Assembly: GCA_020847765.1 (NCBI GenBank)
Contig: JADLBJ010000072.1
Coordinates: forward strand, 1-34,715
Source: Dehalococcoidia bacterium
GTDB lineage: Bacteria; Chloroflexota; Dehalococcoidia; Tepidiformales; Tepidiformaceae
Reading direction: 5' to 3'
Length of the DNA: 34,715 bases
Part shown: positions 26,063 to 34,715 of the stretch, piece after piece
Position numbering within the stretch: position 1 is the stretch's first letter
Layout of the letters: each line of letters opens with the position of its first letter
Notes under the pieces: model-generated
What the model saw: the letters and a program-made list of their open reading frames with translations, nothing else
Databases searched by the model: none
Told to the model about the DNA's origin: nothing
Translations under genes and position numbers: made by a program

Positions 26063-27775
26063 ATGCGCATGAGCAAGCTCCTCCTGAAGACCCTGCGCGA
26101 GCCGCCGGCCGAAGCGGAGATAACGAGCCACCGGCTCCTCCTACGAGCAGGCCTGGCCGTCCCCCTGGCCGCCGGCCTCTACTGCTTTACGCCGCTGGGA
26201 TGGCGCGTGCTTCGTCGGCTGGAAACTATCATCCGCGAGGAGATGGACCGAAGCGGGGCCGAGGAGGTGCACCTGCCCGCGCTCCATCCCATCGAGCTCT
26301 GGGAGGCGACGGGGCGTGCACAGGCCATGGGCCAGACACTCTTTCGCCTGGAAGACCGACGCGAGCGGATCTTCGCCCTCGGCCCCACCCACGAGGAGGT
26401 GGTCAGCTTCCTTGCCGCCCGCACGATCCAGAGCTATCGCGACCTGCCGGTGACGCTCTACCAGATTCAGACGAAGTTCCGTGACGAGCCGCGCCCACGC
26501 GGAGGGCTAATCCGCCTGCGTGAGTTCGCAATGAAGGACGCCTACAGCTTCGACCCCGACTGGGAGTCGCTCGACGCCTCCTACCAGGCGGCATTCGACG
26601 CCTACGTGCGCATCTTCCAGCGCGCCGGCGTGCCCGTGATCCCCGTGCACGCCGACTCGGGCGCCATCGGCGGCAAGGATAGCCAGGAGTTCATCTTCCT
26701 GACGGCGGCCGGCGAAGACGAGATTCTGCTCTGCCCGTCCTGCGGCTATGCGGCGAACGCGGAGAAGGCCGACTTCCGCCGTCTGCCGCCCATTGCCGGC
26801 TTCCCTCAGCCGCTTGAAAAGGTCGCGACGCCCGGGCAGAAGACGATCGCCGACCTCGTCGCCTTCCTCGGCGTCGATCCCCGGCAGACGTGCAAGGCCG
26901 TGTTCTTCCGGGCCGACGGCAGGCCCGTCTTCGTGGCCATCCGCGGCGACCTCGACGTCAACGAGATCAAGCTGAAGAACGCGCTGAAGGCGGCAGCCCT
27001 CGAAGCGATGGACGAGGCGGCGGTGCGGGCGGCGGGCCTCGTCGCAGGCTCCGCCTCGCCTGTCGGGCTCAGTGGCGTCCAGGTGGTGGCCGACCCGAGC
27101 GCCGTGGAGGGCGTCAACTTTGTGGCCGGCGCGAACGAGGCAGATTACCACTACCTTAACGTGAACTACGGCCGGGACTGGACTGCGGACCTGGTGGTGG
27201 ACGTTGGCCTTGCCCGCTCGGGAGACCTCTGCTCGGTCTGCGGCAGCCCCCTCGGGACGAGACGGGGGATCGAGATGGGCCACGTCTTCAAGCTCGGCAC
27301 GATCTACTCCGAGTCAATGGACGTCCGCTACCTGGATGAGAGCGGGGAACGGCGGCCCGCGGTGATGGGCTGCTACGGCATCGGCGTGGAGCGCATGCTG
27401 GCGGCGTGCATCGAAGCGAACCACGACGAGAACGGCATCGTCTGGCCGCCGGAAGTCGCCCCCTACCATGTTCACGTCGTCGCGCTCAACCTCGATGAGG
27501 AGGCCGTGGCCGAGGTGCTCGCCGGTGTGGAGCAGGCCCTAGGCGAAGCCGGCTACACGAGCCTCGTCGACGACCGCCTCGATTCAGCCGGCATCAAGTT
27601 CAAAGACGCGGACCTGCTCGGCATGCCGGTGCGCCTGACCATCAGTCCGCGCGCGCTCGAGCGGGGCGGCGTGGAGGTGCGGGACAGGCGCACGGGCGAG
27701 ACGGAGGTAGTGCCGCTTGACGGCGTTGTCACGCGCGTGCGCGGCATTCTCGCAAAGGAAGGCGGCCGCAGCTAG
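26063..27775 (+). CDS. proS: prolyl-tRNA synthetase (bacterial type with editing insertion)
   Basis: [19 protein letters not shown]...[15 protein letters not shown]...[33 protein letters not shown]...[37 protein letters not shown]. Confidence 0.97.
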   Translation: MRMSKLLLKTLREPPAEAEITSHRLLLRAGLAVPLAAGLYCFTPLGWRVLRRLETIIREEMDRSGAEEVHLPALHPIELWEATGRAQAMGQTLFRLEDRRERIFALGPTHEEVVSFLAARTIQSYRDLPVTLYQIQTKFRDEPRPRGGLIRLREFAMKDAYSFDPDWESLDASYQAAFDAYVRIFQRAGVPVIPVHADSGAIGGKDSQEFIFLTAAGEDEILLCPSCGYAANAEKADFRRLPPIAGFPQPLEKVATPGQKTIADLVAFLGVDPRQTCKAVFFRADGRPVFVAIRGDLDVNEIKLKNALKAAALEAMDEAAVRAAGLVAGSASPVGLSGVQVVADPSAVEGVNFVAGANEADYHYLNVNYGRDWTADLVVDVGLARSGDLCSVCGSPLGTRRGIEMGHVFKLGTIYSESMDVRYLDESGERRPAVMGCYGIGVERMLAACIEANHDENGIVWPPEVAPYHVHVVALNLDEEAVAEVLAGVEQALGEAGYTSLVDDRLDSAGIKFKDADLLGMPVRLTISPRALERGGVEVRDRRTGETEVVPLDGVVTRVRGILAKEGGRS

Positions 27776-27831
27776 CACCGACCGCTGCCAAATGCCCTTC
27801 CGATCGCCATCCCCAAACCCCTTGCACCTGG

Positions 27832-27840
27832 TGCTATACT
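27832..27840 (+). promoter_or_regulatory. putative extended -10 promoter (TGcTATACT) upstream of nusA
   Basis: gTGcTATACTgagcg, 63 nt before the nusA start; no good -35 element. Confidence 0.5.
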
Positions 27841-27868
27841 GAGCGTCAGCACAGGCACTTCCTTCCGG

Positions 27869-27897
27869 GAGTGGGCGCTTCGCCCACTCTTTTTGTT
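27869..27897 (+). terminator. intrinsic terminator in the nusA leader (candidate attenuator)
   Basis: Perfect 9-bp stem GAGTGGGCG-CTT-CGCCCACTC followed by TTTTTGTT, just before the nusA start (27904). Confidence 0.85.
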
Positions 27898-27903
27898 GGA
27901 GCT

Positions 27904-29436
27904 ATGAAGAACGAATTCCTTCTCGCCATCGGCCAGCTCGCCGCCGAAAAGAACTTGCCCCGGGACATTGTCTTCGACGCCGTCGAGGCCGCCCTCACCT
28001 CCGCCTACCGGCGTGAGGGCGAGAATGCGCCGAACGTCTACGTCAAGGTCGATCCCGAGACGGGCGACATCCACGCCTACATGCAGAAGTCTGTCGTGGA
28101 AGAGGTCGAGGAGCCGAACCTCGAGATCGCAGTGGGCGAGGCGCAGCGTTACAAGCGGGACGCGCGCGCGGGCGACGTGCTCGACTTCGAGATGAAGATC
28201 CCCGAGAACGCCGGTCGCATCGCCGCGCAGACTGCGAAGCAGGTCGTCCTGCAGCGACTCCGCGAAGCCGAACGCGACGCCGTGTACGACGAGTACGCCG
28301 GCAAGGAAGGGGAGATCGTCGTCGGCACGGTGCAGCGCGTCGAGCCGCGACAGGCGATTGTCGAGCTCGGCAAGGGCACAGAGGCGAGCTTGCCTTACAG
28401 CGAGCAGGTGCGAAACGAGCATCTGCGCTCGGGGCAGCGGGTCAAGGTGATCATCCTGCGTGTGGAGCGAGCGGCGAAGGGGCCGCAGGTGATCGTCAGC
28501 CGGAGCCATCGCTCCCTGCTCCGGCGGCTGTTCGAGCTGGAGGTGCCGGAGATCGCCAACGGCAGCGTGGAGATCAAGTCGATAGCACGCGAAGGCGGCC
28601 ACCGGAGCAAGGTCGCGGTCCATTCCCGCGTCGCCAGCGTCGATCCCATCGGCGCCTGCGTCGGCATGCGCGGCGGCCGCATTCAGAACATCGTGAACGA
28701 GCTGAGCGGCGAGCGCATCGACGTCATCAAGTGGGATCCGGACCCGGCGAACTTTGTCTCGAACGCGCTCAGCCCGGCGCAGGTGCTCGAGGCGGAGATC
28801 GACCTGGCCGAGCGTCGGGCCTCTGTGGTGGTGCCCGACCGCATGCTCTCGCTGGCGATCGGCAAGGAGGGGCAGAACGCGCGCCTGGCGGCCAAGCTCA
28901 CCGGCTGGCGGATTGACATCCGCAGCCAGGCGGCGAGCGAGCGCGCTGCCCAGGGCCTCGAGGAAGCGCCGTCGTCGTTCGAACCGTTCGCGCCCGGCGA
29001 AGAGCCGGACATCGACATCATCGAGGAGGCTGAGGAAGTCGCTGCGGCGGCCGCAGCGGCAACCCAGCCGCTCGTCACTGTCCCGATCGCACCCGCGCCC
29101 GCTCCTGCCCCGGCCGTCCAGGAAGGGACCGAGGAGGAGGAGTTCAACTTCGCCGCGGCTCTCGCCCAGACCGCCGTGCCCGACCGCGAAGAGCGCGAGG
29201 CCGAGGACTACGGCGAAGAGGAAGCGGAGGAAGACGAGGAATACGAAGTCCCGACCATGGTGGTCCCCGAAGCGCGCCCGACGGCGATTCGGTTCGCGGA
29301 GGACGTCCTGCCGAAGCGCCCTGAGGAGCAGGAAGAGGCGGCGAAGAAGGGCGCCAAGAAGGTGCGCCGCGCACCTCGCTTCGCCGAGTCCGAGGACGAG
29401 ATGGAGGAGATCGACTACTCCGGGCGCATCCACTAG
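27904..29436 (+). CDS. nusA: transcription termination/antitermination protein NusA with acidic C-terminal extension
   Basis: [39 protein letters not shown]1 domain; [28 protein letters not shown] and [27 protein letters not shown] motifs. Confidence 0.97.
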   Translation: MKNEFLLAIGQLAAEKNLPRDIVFDAVEAALTSAYRREGENAPNVYVKVDPETGDIHAYMQKSVVEEVEEPNLEIAVGEAQRYKRDARAGDVLDFEMKIPENAGRIAAQTAKQVVLQRLREAERDAVYDEYAGKEGEIVVGTVQRVEPRQAIVELGKGTEASLPYSEQVRNEHLRSGQRVKVIILRVERAAKGPQVIVSRSHRSLLRRLFELEVPEIANGSVEIKSIAREGGHRSKVAVHSRVASVDPIGACVGMRGGRIQNIVNELSGERIDVIKWDPDPANFVSNALSPAQVLEAEIDLAERRASVVVPDRMLSLAIGKEGQNARLAAKLTGWRIDIRSQAASERAAQGLEEAPSSFEPFAPGEEPDIDIIEEAEEVAAAAAAATQPLVTVPIAPAPAPAPAVQEGTEEEEFNFAAALAQTAVPDREEREAEDYGEEEAEEDEEYEVPTMVVPEARPTAIRFAEDVLPKRPEEQEEAAKKGAKKVRRAPRFAESEDEMEEIDYSGRIH

Positions 29437-29443
29437 GAGGCGC

Positions 29444-29752
29444 ATGGCCGATCACGTGCAGCGCCCGCCGCGTCACGTTCCCCGACGGACCTGCATCGGC
29501 TGCCGCCAGGAAGCCGGCAAGCGCGAGCTCGTGCGCATTGTGCGCACGCCGGAGCAGCGACTCGCCGTCGATCCGACGGGGAGGGCCAACGGCCGGGGGG
29601 CGTACCTTCACGCCACCCGCGTCTGCTGGGAGAAAGCGCTGAAAGGAAGTACCATTAGCCACGCACTGAAGTTCAATCCGGCCAGGGAAGACGTGGAGGC
29701 GCTGCGCGCTTTCGCGGTCGCGTTGCCGGCCGAAGAAAGCGAAGACTCATGA
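29444..29752 (+). CDS. ylxR: YlxR family RNA-binding protein
   Basis: [54 protein letters not shown]. Confidence 0.95.
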   Translation: MADHVQRPPRHVPRRTCIGCRQEAGKRELVRIVRTPEQRLAVDPTGRANGRGAYLHATRVCWEKALKGSTISHALKFNPAREDVEALRAFAVALPAEESEDS

Positions 29753-31527
29753 CGGCTCAGCCTTCCTCCAAAGCTCGCACTGTGATGCTGCCGCCCGCGC
29801 TCACAGTGAAGGAGCTCGGTGACCGCCTCGGCGTCAGCCCGGTCGAGATCATCAAGCGCCTGATGACGCATGGCGTGATGGCGGCAATCAACCAGTCGAT
29901 CGACTTCGACACCGCCGCGATCGTGTCCACCGACCTGGGGTTCGAGGTGGGCCCGGAAGCGCCTGCACCCGCGACGGAACCTGTCGCCACGGAGGCGGAG
30001 GAGGCCCCGGACGAGCCTGCCTCGCTGAAGCCCCGACCGCCGGTGGTCACCATCCTCGGCCACGTCGACCACGGCAAGACCAGCCTCCTCGACGCGATTC
30101 GCAAGACGCGGGTGGCTGCCGGTGAGGCTGGTGGGATCACGCAGCACGTCGGCGCCTACCAGGTCCAGCGCGAAGGCAAGCTCATCACCTTCATCGACAC
30201 CCCGGGTCATGCGGCCTTCACGGCAATGCGCGCCCGCGGCGCCCAGGCGACGGACATCGCCGTGCTCGTCGTCGCTGCCGATGACGGCGTCATGCCGCAA
30301 ACGGTCGAGGCGATCAACCACGTCCTGGCCGCGGGCGTGCCGATGATCGTCGCCATCAACAAGATGGACCTCCCCGGGGCGAATCCCGACCGCGTGAAGC
30401 AGCAGCTGACCGAGCATAACGTGGTCGTCGAGGACTATGGCGGCGACGTGCTCGCCGTTCCCGTTTCCGCTACGAAGGGACAGGGGATAGACGACCTGCT
30501 CGAATCCATCAACCTGGTGGCCGAGATCGCCGAGCTGACGGCAAACCCCGACCGGCCGGCGAGCGCGGTCGTCATCGAAGCGGAGCTTGACGCGAGCCGT
30601 GGCCCGATCGCCACGCTCCTCGTCCAACGGGGGACGTTGCGCCAGGGAGACGCCCTCGTCGTCGGCGAGATCAGCGGCAAAGTCAAGGCGATGTTCGACG
30701 ATCGCGGCGAGCGTCTACGCGAGGCCGGCCCGTCGCGGCCAGTCGTCGTCATGGGCCTGGAGGCCGTGCCGGAGGCGGGCGACCGTGTGCGCGTCGTGAC
30801 CGACGAACGGGAGGCGCGTCAGATCGTGGATCTCCGCCGCCGCACGCGCGAGGGCCGAGAGCAGACGGACCACGCCCACGTCAACCTGGACACGCTCTTC
30901 CACGAGATCAGCGCTGGCAAGCTCAAAGAGCTGATCATCGTCCTCAAAGCCGACGTGCGCGGCAGCGCAGAGGCGATTCGCGGCGCGCTCGAGCAGCTGA
31001 GCACGTCCGAAGTGAAGGTCAAGATCATCCATGCGGCTACGGGTTCGGTGAGCGACTCGGACGTGATGCTCGCCGAAGCGTCAAACGGCATCATCCTCGC
31101 GTTCAATACCCGCGTCGATCCCTCGGCGAAGAAGCGTGCGGAAGCCGCGGGAGTCGAAATCCGCAGCTATTCCATCATCTATCAGCTGCTCGAGGACATC
31201 GAAAAGGCACTGGCGGGCATGTACGAGCCCGTCTTTGCGACCGTGGTGGACGGCCACGCCGAGGTCCGCCAGGTTTTCAAGTCCAGCCGCCTCGGGCAGA
31301 TCGCGGGCTGCTACGTCGTGGACGGCACCTTGCGGCGCGGTTCCCAGGTGCGCGTCCTGCGCAAGGGCCAGGAGCTGGCCAGGGGCCGCTGCGAGGGCCT
31401 CAAGCGCTTCCAGGACGACGTGCGCGAGGTGCAGACGGGATACGAATGCGGCGTCGTCGTCAGCAATTTCGACAAGTACCAGGAAGGCGACGTCATCGAG
31501 TTCTTCCATGACGAGCGCGTGCGCTGA
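29749..31527 (+). CDS. infB: translation initiation factor IF-2
   Basis: [41 protein letters not shown]...[44 protein letters not shown]...AINKMD. Confidence 0.98.
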   Translation: MTAQPSSKARTVMLPPALTVKELGDRLGVSPVEIIKRLMTHGVMAAINQSIDFDTAAIVSTDLGFEVGPEAPAPATEPVATEAEEAPDEPASLKPRPPVVTILGHVDHGKTSLLDAIRKTRVAAGEAGGITQHVGAYQVQREGKLITFIDTPGHAAFTAMRARGAQATDIAVLVVAADDGVMPQTVEAINHVLAAGVPMIVAINKMDLPGANPDRVKQQLTEHNVVVEDYGGDVLAVPVSATKGQGIDDLLESINLVAEIAELTANPDRPASAVVIEAELDASRGPIATLLVQRGTLRQGDALVVGEISGKVKAMFDDRGERLREAGPSRPVVVMGLEAVPEAGDRVRVVTDEREARQIVDLRRRTREGREQTDHAHVNLDTLFHEISAGKLKELIIVLKADVRGSAEAIRGALEQLSTSEVKVKIIHAATGSVSDSDVMLAEASNGIILAFNTRVDPSAKKRAEAAGVEIRSYSIIYQLLEDIEKALAGMYEPVFATVVDGHAEVRQVFKSSRLGQIAGCYVVDGTLRRGSQVRVLRKGQELARGRCEGLKRFQDDVREVQTGYECGVVVSNFDKYQEGDVIEFFHDERVR

Positions 31528-31552
31528 CGCTCTGCCGCCGGAGACGCTGGCG

Positions 31553-31924
31553 ATGACCCGCCGCACCACCCGGATCAATGAGCTCCTGCGCGAGGAGCTG
31601 AGTACGCTCATCCAGCGGGACGTCAAAGACCCGCGCGTCCGCCAGGGACTGATCAGCGTCACCGAGGTGCAGACCTCCCCTGATCTGCGCCACGCGACGG
31701 TCTACGTGTCCCATCTCGGCGAGGAGGCCGAGCGGGAGGAGGCTCTGCGGGGTCTGGCTGCCGCCGCCCACTTCCTCCATATGGAGCTCGTCCATCGCCT
31801 GAAGCTGCGACATGTGCCAGAGCTCGCCTTTCGGTTCGACCCCTCGATAGAGCGGGGGGCGCGCCTCGCCTCGCTGATCCACGAGGTCGCCGACCGACGA
31901 CCCCCGGCCGACGGCGGAGAGTAG
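31553..31924 (+). CDS. rbfA: ribosome-binding factor A (possible upstream start at 31508)
   Basis: RTTRINELLREELSTLIQRDVKDPRVRQGLISVTEVQTSPDLRHATVYVSHLG...PELAFRFDPSIERGARLASLIHEV. Confidence 0.95.
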   Translation: MTRRTTRINELLREELSTLIQRDVKDPRVRQGLISVTEVQTSPDLRHATVYVSHLGEEAEREEALRGLAAAAHFLHMELVHRLKLRHVPELAFRFDPSIERGARLASLIHEVADRRPPADGGE

Positions 31925-31929
31925 CGTCC

Positions 31930-32868
31930 ATGCGGAGCGGGTCTGGGCTCACCGGCATTCTTCTGGTCGACAAGCCCGGCGGCTGGACGAGCCACGACGT
32001 AGTGGCGAAGGTGCGGGGACTGAGCGGCCAGCGCCGCATCGGGCACACCGGAACGCTCGACCCGCTGGCCACCGGGCTGCTCGTGCTCTGCCTGGGATGG
32101 GCGACCCGCCTGGTCGAATACATGAGCGGGCATAGCAAACGATACGAGGGCACGATCGTGCTGGGGCAGACGACGGACACTGACGACGCGGACGGCTCGC
32201 TGCTGGCCGAGCGCCCGGTGCCGGCTCTCGCGGAGTTCGACTTGCGGCGCCTGGAAGCGGCGTTCTCGGGGGATATCGACCAGGTGCCGCCGGCCTACAG
32301 CGCGGTCAAGATTGGAGGCACCCGGGCCTATGCCGCCGCTCGTCGTGGGAAGCCGCTGTCGCTTCCCGCGCGGCCCGTTACCGTCTCCGGACTCAGCCTC
32401 ACGCTGCTGGGGCCGACGACGCTCGGCGTCATGGTGTGCTGTAGCGCCGGGACCTACGTGCGCAGCCTGGCTCGGGACATCGGAGCAGCGCTCGGTTGCG
32501 GGGCGCATCTCGCGAGCCTGCGCCGCACACGGGTGGGCGTCCTCAGCCTCGAAGACGCCTGGACGTTGGCTGACCTGGCGGGCCTCGCCGCTGCCGGCGG
32601 GCTCGAGAGGGCACTGCTCCCGGCGGACGAAGGCCTGCTCGACCGACCGGCGGCGATCGTCTCCGAGCTGCACGCCCGCGCGCTCTGGCACGGCGAGGCG
32701 GTCTTCCCGCAGAGCAGCACAGAGGCAGCCACAGTCCTCCGTTTGTACTCAGCGGCGGGGATGTTCGTGGGCGCCGGGGTTCTGGCCGGCGGAATGCTCC
32801 GTCCCCTGAAGGTGATCGCCGGTCCGGCAGCGGTTCTTATGTCCCGCCCAGCTACGGTTGGGAATTGA
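31930..32868 (+). CDS. truB: tRNA pseudouridine(55) synthase
   Basis: GILLVDKPGGWTSHDVVAKVRGLSGQRRIGHTGTLDPLATGLLVLCLGWATRL. Confidence 0.97.
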   Translation: MRSGSGLTGILLVDKPGGWTSHDVVAKVRGLSGQRRIGHTGTLDPLATGLLVLCLGWATRLVEYMSGHSKRYEGTIVLGQTTDTDDADGSLLAERPVPALAEFDLRRLEAAFSGDIDQVPPAYSAVKIGGTRAYAAARRGKPLSLPARPVTVSGLSLTLLGPTTLGVMVCCSAGTYVRSLARDIGAALGCGAHLASLRRTRVGVLSLEDAWTLADLAGLAAAGGLERALLPADEGLLDRPAAIVSELHARALWHGEAVFPQSSTEAATVLRLYSAAGMFVGAGVLAGGMLRPLKVIAGPAAVLMSRPATVGN

Positions 32869-32892
32869 CAGCACGGCATCCGGCGATATGAT
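32865..32892 (+). promoter_or_regulatory. near-consensus sigma70 promoter
   Basis: TTGACA (overlapping the truB stop codon) - 16 nt - TATGAT. Confidence 0.75.
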
Positions 32893-32987
32893 GCGGGGAA
32901 GCGGCGAGGGGATGTGAAACCGCCTACACCCTCGATCATTTCGCCGCTGCCTTTCCGCTCTCGAGCGGAGCGCTAGGAGGATAGAGG

Positions 32988-33128
32988 ATGGAAGGCTACT
33001 GCCTGAAGTGCCGCGAGCGGCGCGAGATGAAGGACCCCAAGGCCATCACGATGAAAAACGGCAAGCCGGCGACCGAGGGCACCTGCCCTGTCTGCAGCAC
33101 CCGCATCTTCAAGATTGGGAAGGCCTGA
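32988..33128 (+). CDS. 46-aa zinc-ribbon protein (DUF5679-like)
   Basis: MEGYCLKCRERREMKDPKAITMKNGKPATEGTCPVCSTRIFKIGKA: two CxxC knuckles; RBS AGGAGG upstream. Below the ORF track cut-off. Confidence 0.88.
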   Translation: MEGYCLKCRERREMKDPKAITMKNGKPATEGTCPVCSTRIFKIGKA

Positions 33129-33148
33129 GGCCGAAGCCGCGGCCACCG

Positions 33149-33913
33149 TCAGGTTGCGAGCAAGCTGAGCAGGCGCTCATGGATGGCGCCGTTGCTCGCC
33201 GCGACGCTCGCTCCGACTAGCGGTGAGCCATGCCAGGTGGTGATCTTCCCGCCCGCTTCCCGGATCACCGGGTAGAGAGCGGCGGCGTCCCAGCGGCTCA
33301 TCACGGGGTCTATCATGGCGTCCGCCCGTCCGGCGGCCACCGCCAGGTACCCGTAGCAGTCGCCCCACGTCCGCAACAGGCTCACCTCAGCCGAAAGGCG
33401 GGCGAGGCGCTCTGGAGGAAGTCCTTCCTGCGCCGCGACGCTCGTGAGCAGCAGTGTGGCCCGGCTGAGGTCGGTCGTTGCGGAAACCCTCGCCGGCACG
33501 CCGTTGAGAAATGCGCCGCAGCCGTGAGCTGCCCAGGCGGTTTCGCCGACGGCGTGGCAGGCTATAACGCCGATCACCGGCTCCCCATCCTCCTCGAGCG
33601 CCACGAGAGTGCCGAAGAGAGGCACGTGGTGGATGAACGACTTCGTGCCGTCGATGGGGTCGAGCACCCAGCGTCGGGCGGAGGTGCCCGCCGTTGCGCC
33701 GAACTCTTCGCCCAGGACGCCGAAGTCAGGCGTTTCCCGGGCGAAGAAGCTGCGCATCGCCTCCTCGGCCTTGCGGTCGGCGATGGTGACGGGCGTACGG
33801 TCGGCTTTGAGCTCGACGGTCAGGTTTGCCTGGTAGAGCGGCATGACGACGTCGCCGGCGAGCGCCGCCGCCTGGCGCGCGATCGTCAACAGCGCAGCGA
33901 GGTCAGAGGCCAT
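33149..33913 (-). CDS. inositol monophosphatase family protein, HisN-like histidinol-phosphatase candidate
   Basis: GVLGEEFGATAGTSARRWVLDPIDGTKSFIHHVPLFGTLVALEEDGEPVIGVI...RTWGDCYGYLAVAAGRADAMIDPVMSRWDAAALYPVIREAGGKIT. Confidence 0.92.
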   Translation of the reverse strand: MASDLAALLTIARQAAALAGDVVMPLYQANLTVELKADRTPVTIADRKAEEAMRSFFARETPDFGVLGEEFGATAGTSARRWVLDPIDGTKSFIHHVPLFGTLVALEEDGEPVIGVIACHAVGETAWAAHGCGAFLNGVPARVSATTDLSRATLLLTSVAAQEGLPPERLARLSAEVSLLRTWGDCYGYLAVAAGRADAMIDPVMSRWDAAALYPVIREAGGKITTWHGSPLVGASVAASNGAIHERLLSLLAT

Positions 33914-34715
33914 CAGCGGAGCGTGTCGCCGCGCCGATACTCGCTCGTGAGATCGTCGAGCGTCGCCTTGAGATCGGGGGCGAGGCGAGCTTCGGCGGCG
34001 GCAAGGACGGGCTCAAGCTGTTCGGGCCGGCTGGCGCCAACGATGGGCGCCGTCACGGTCGGGTTGGCAATCACCCAGGCGACAGCCATGGTCGTCAGCT
34101 CCATGCCCGCCTCCCGCGCGACCGGCCGGAGCGTTTCGACCGTGGCGAACATTCCTTCGTGCCAGTAGCGGTCCTGATAGCGCTGCGCGGCCGTGCCGAG
34201 CGCGAAGCGCGATCCCTCCTCGGGCCCCGCCTGCGGGCTGTGCTTCCCGCTCAGCAGGCCGCCAGCGATGGGGTTGTAGGGGATCACGCCGATCCCCTCT
34301 TCAGCGCATAGGGGCAGCAGCTCGCGCTCTATCTCGCGGAAGAGAAGGTTGTAGCGTGGCTGGACCGAATCGAAGCGAACGACGCCGAGCGCTTCGCTGC
34401 GCCCGAGCGCGCGCGCCACCTGATAGGCAAGGAAGTTCGAGCAGCCAACATAGCGCACCTTGCCGGCCCGGACGACGTCCTCCAGGGCGCGGAGAGTCTC
34501 CTCGATCGGCGTCTCCGGGTCGGGGCCATGCAGCTGGTAGAGGTCGAGGTAGTCGGTCTGCAGGCGGCGCAGCGAGGCGTCGACGGCGTCGAGGATGTGC
34601 TTGCGCGAGTTACCCCGGTCCCACCGGCGTGACGACATCGGCGCGAAGCACTTCGTGGCAAGGATCACGTCCTGGCGGCGACCCCGCAGCCAGCGGCCGA
34701 CGATCTCTTCCGTGC
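33913..34715 (-). CDS. aldo/keto reductase, N-terminus beyond the window
   Basis: Frame stays open to the window edge (TEEIVGRWLRGRRQDVILATKCF); YLDLYQLHGPDPETPIEETLRALEDVVRAGKVRYVGCSNFLAYQVARAL; VIPYNPIAGGLLSGKH. Confidence 0.95.
   Translation of the reverse strand, partial: TEEIVGRWLRGRRQDVILATKCFAPMSSRRWDRGNSRKHILDAVDASLRRLQTDYLDLYQLHGPDPETPIEETLRALEDVVRAGKVRYVGCSNFLAYQVARALGRSEALGVVRFDSVQPRYNLLFREIERELLPLCAEEGIGVIPYNPIAGGLLSGKHSPQAGPEEGSRFALGTAAQRYQDRYWHEGMFATVETLRPVAREAGMELTTMAVAWVIANPTVTAPIVGASRPEQLEPVLAAAEARLAPDLKATLDDLTSEYRRGDTLR

Noticed and set aside
27821-27840. TTGCAC as the -35 partner of TATACT upstream of nusA
   Set aside because: Spacing is about 8 nt, too short for a sigma70 promoter; only the extended -10 interpretation is retained.
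27772-29445. 557-aa minus-strand ORF antisense to nusA
   Set aside because: Mirrors nusA codon bias; no domain evidence.

Overview
This is a GC-rich bacterial chromosomal window. Lineage cannot be proven from sequence alone; the gene complement and the T/P-rich secreted tails would fit a Chloroflexota-like organism. Positions 1-12.7 kb hold a minus-strand exopolysaccharide/capsule cluster: at least 6 glycosyltransferases, a Wzy/O-antigen-ligase-like polymerase, a Wzz-like protein, a CpsD-like P-loop ATPase, a UDP-sugar dehydrogenase, a polyprenyl-P sugar transferase and a WecG/TagA-type GT. Positions 12.9-19.2 kb hold an ABM monooxygenase, a methyltransferase, a phosphoribosyltransferase, folK-folP, a JAMM protease, a small secreted protein, an M23 peptidase, a Dps-like protein and tRNA-Ser(CGA). 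Positions 19.3-25.5 kb hold mutS2, a DHA2 MFS exporter, a SnoaL/NTF2-like protein and two TetR regulators. Positions 25.5-33.1 kb hold dtd, proS, nusA-ylxR-infB-rbfA-truB and a 46-aa zinc-ribbon protein. The end holds an IMPase/HisN-like phosphatase and a partial aldo/keto reductase. The most notable non-coding signal is a set of tandem ~7-bp direct repeats (consensus ~nTCAACC) on an exact 11-bp period. It occurs in all four sizeable intergenic gaps of the EPS cluster, about 35-45 nt upstream of the start codons, and looks like an uncharacterised EPS regulon operator. Other points of interest are an intrinsic terminator in the nusA leader (candidate attenuator), an unannotated 48-aa membrane microprotein inside the EPS operon, and possible leaderless GTG transcripts.
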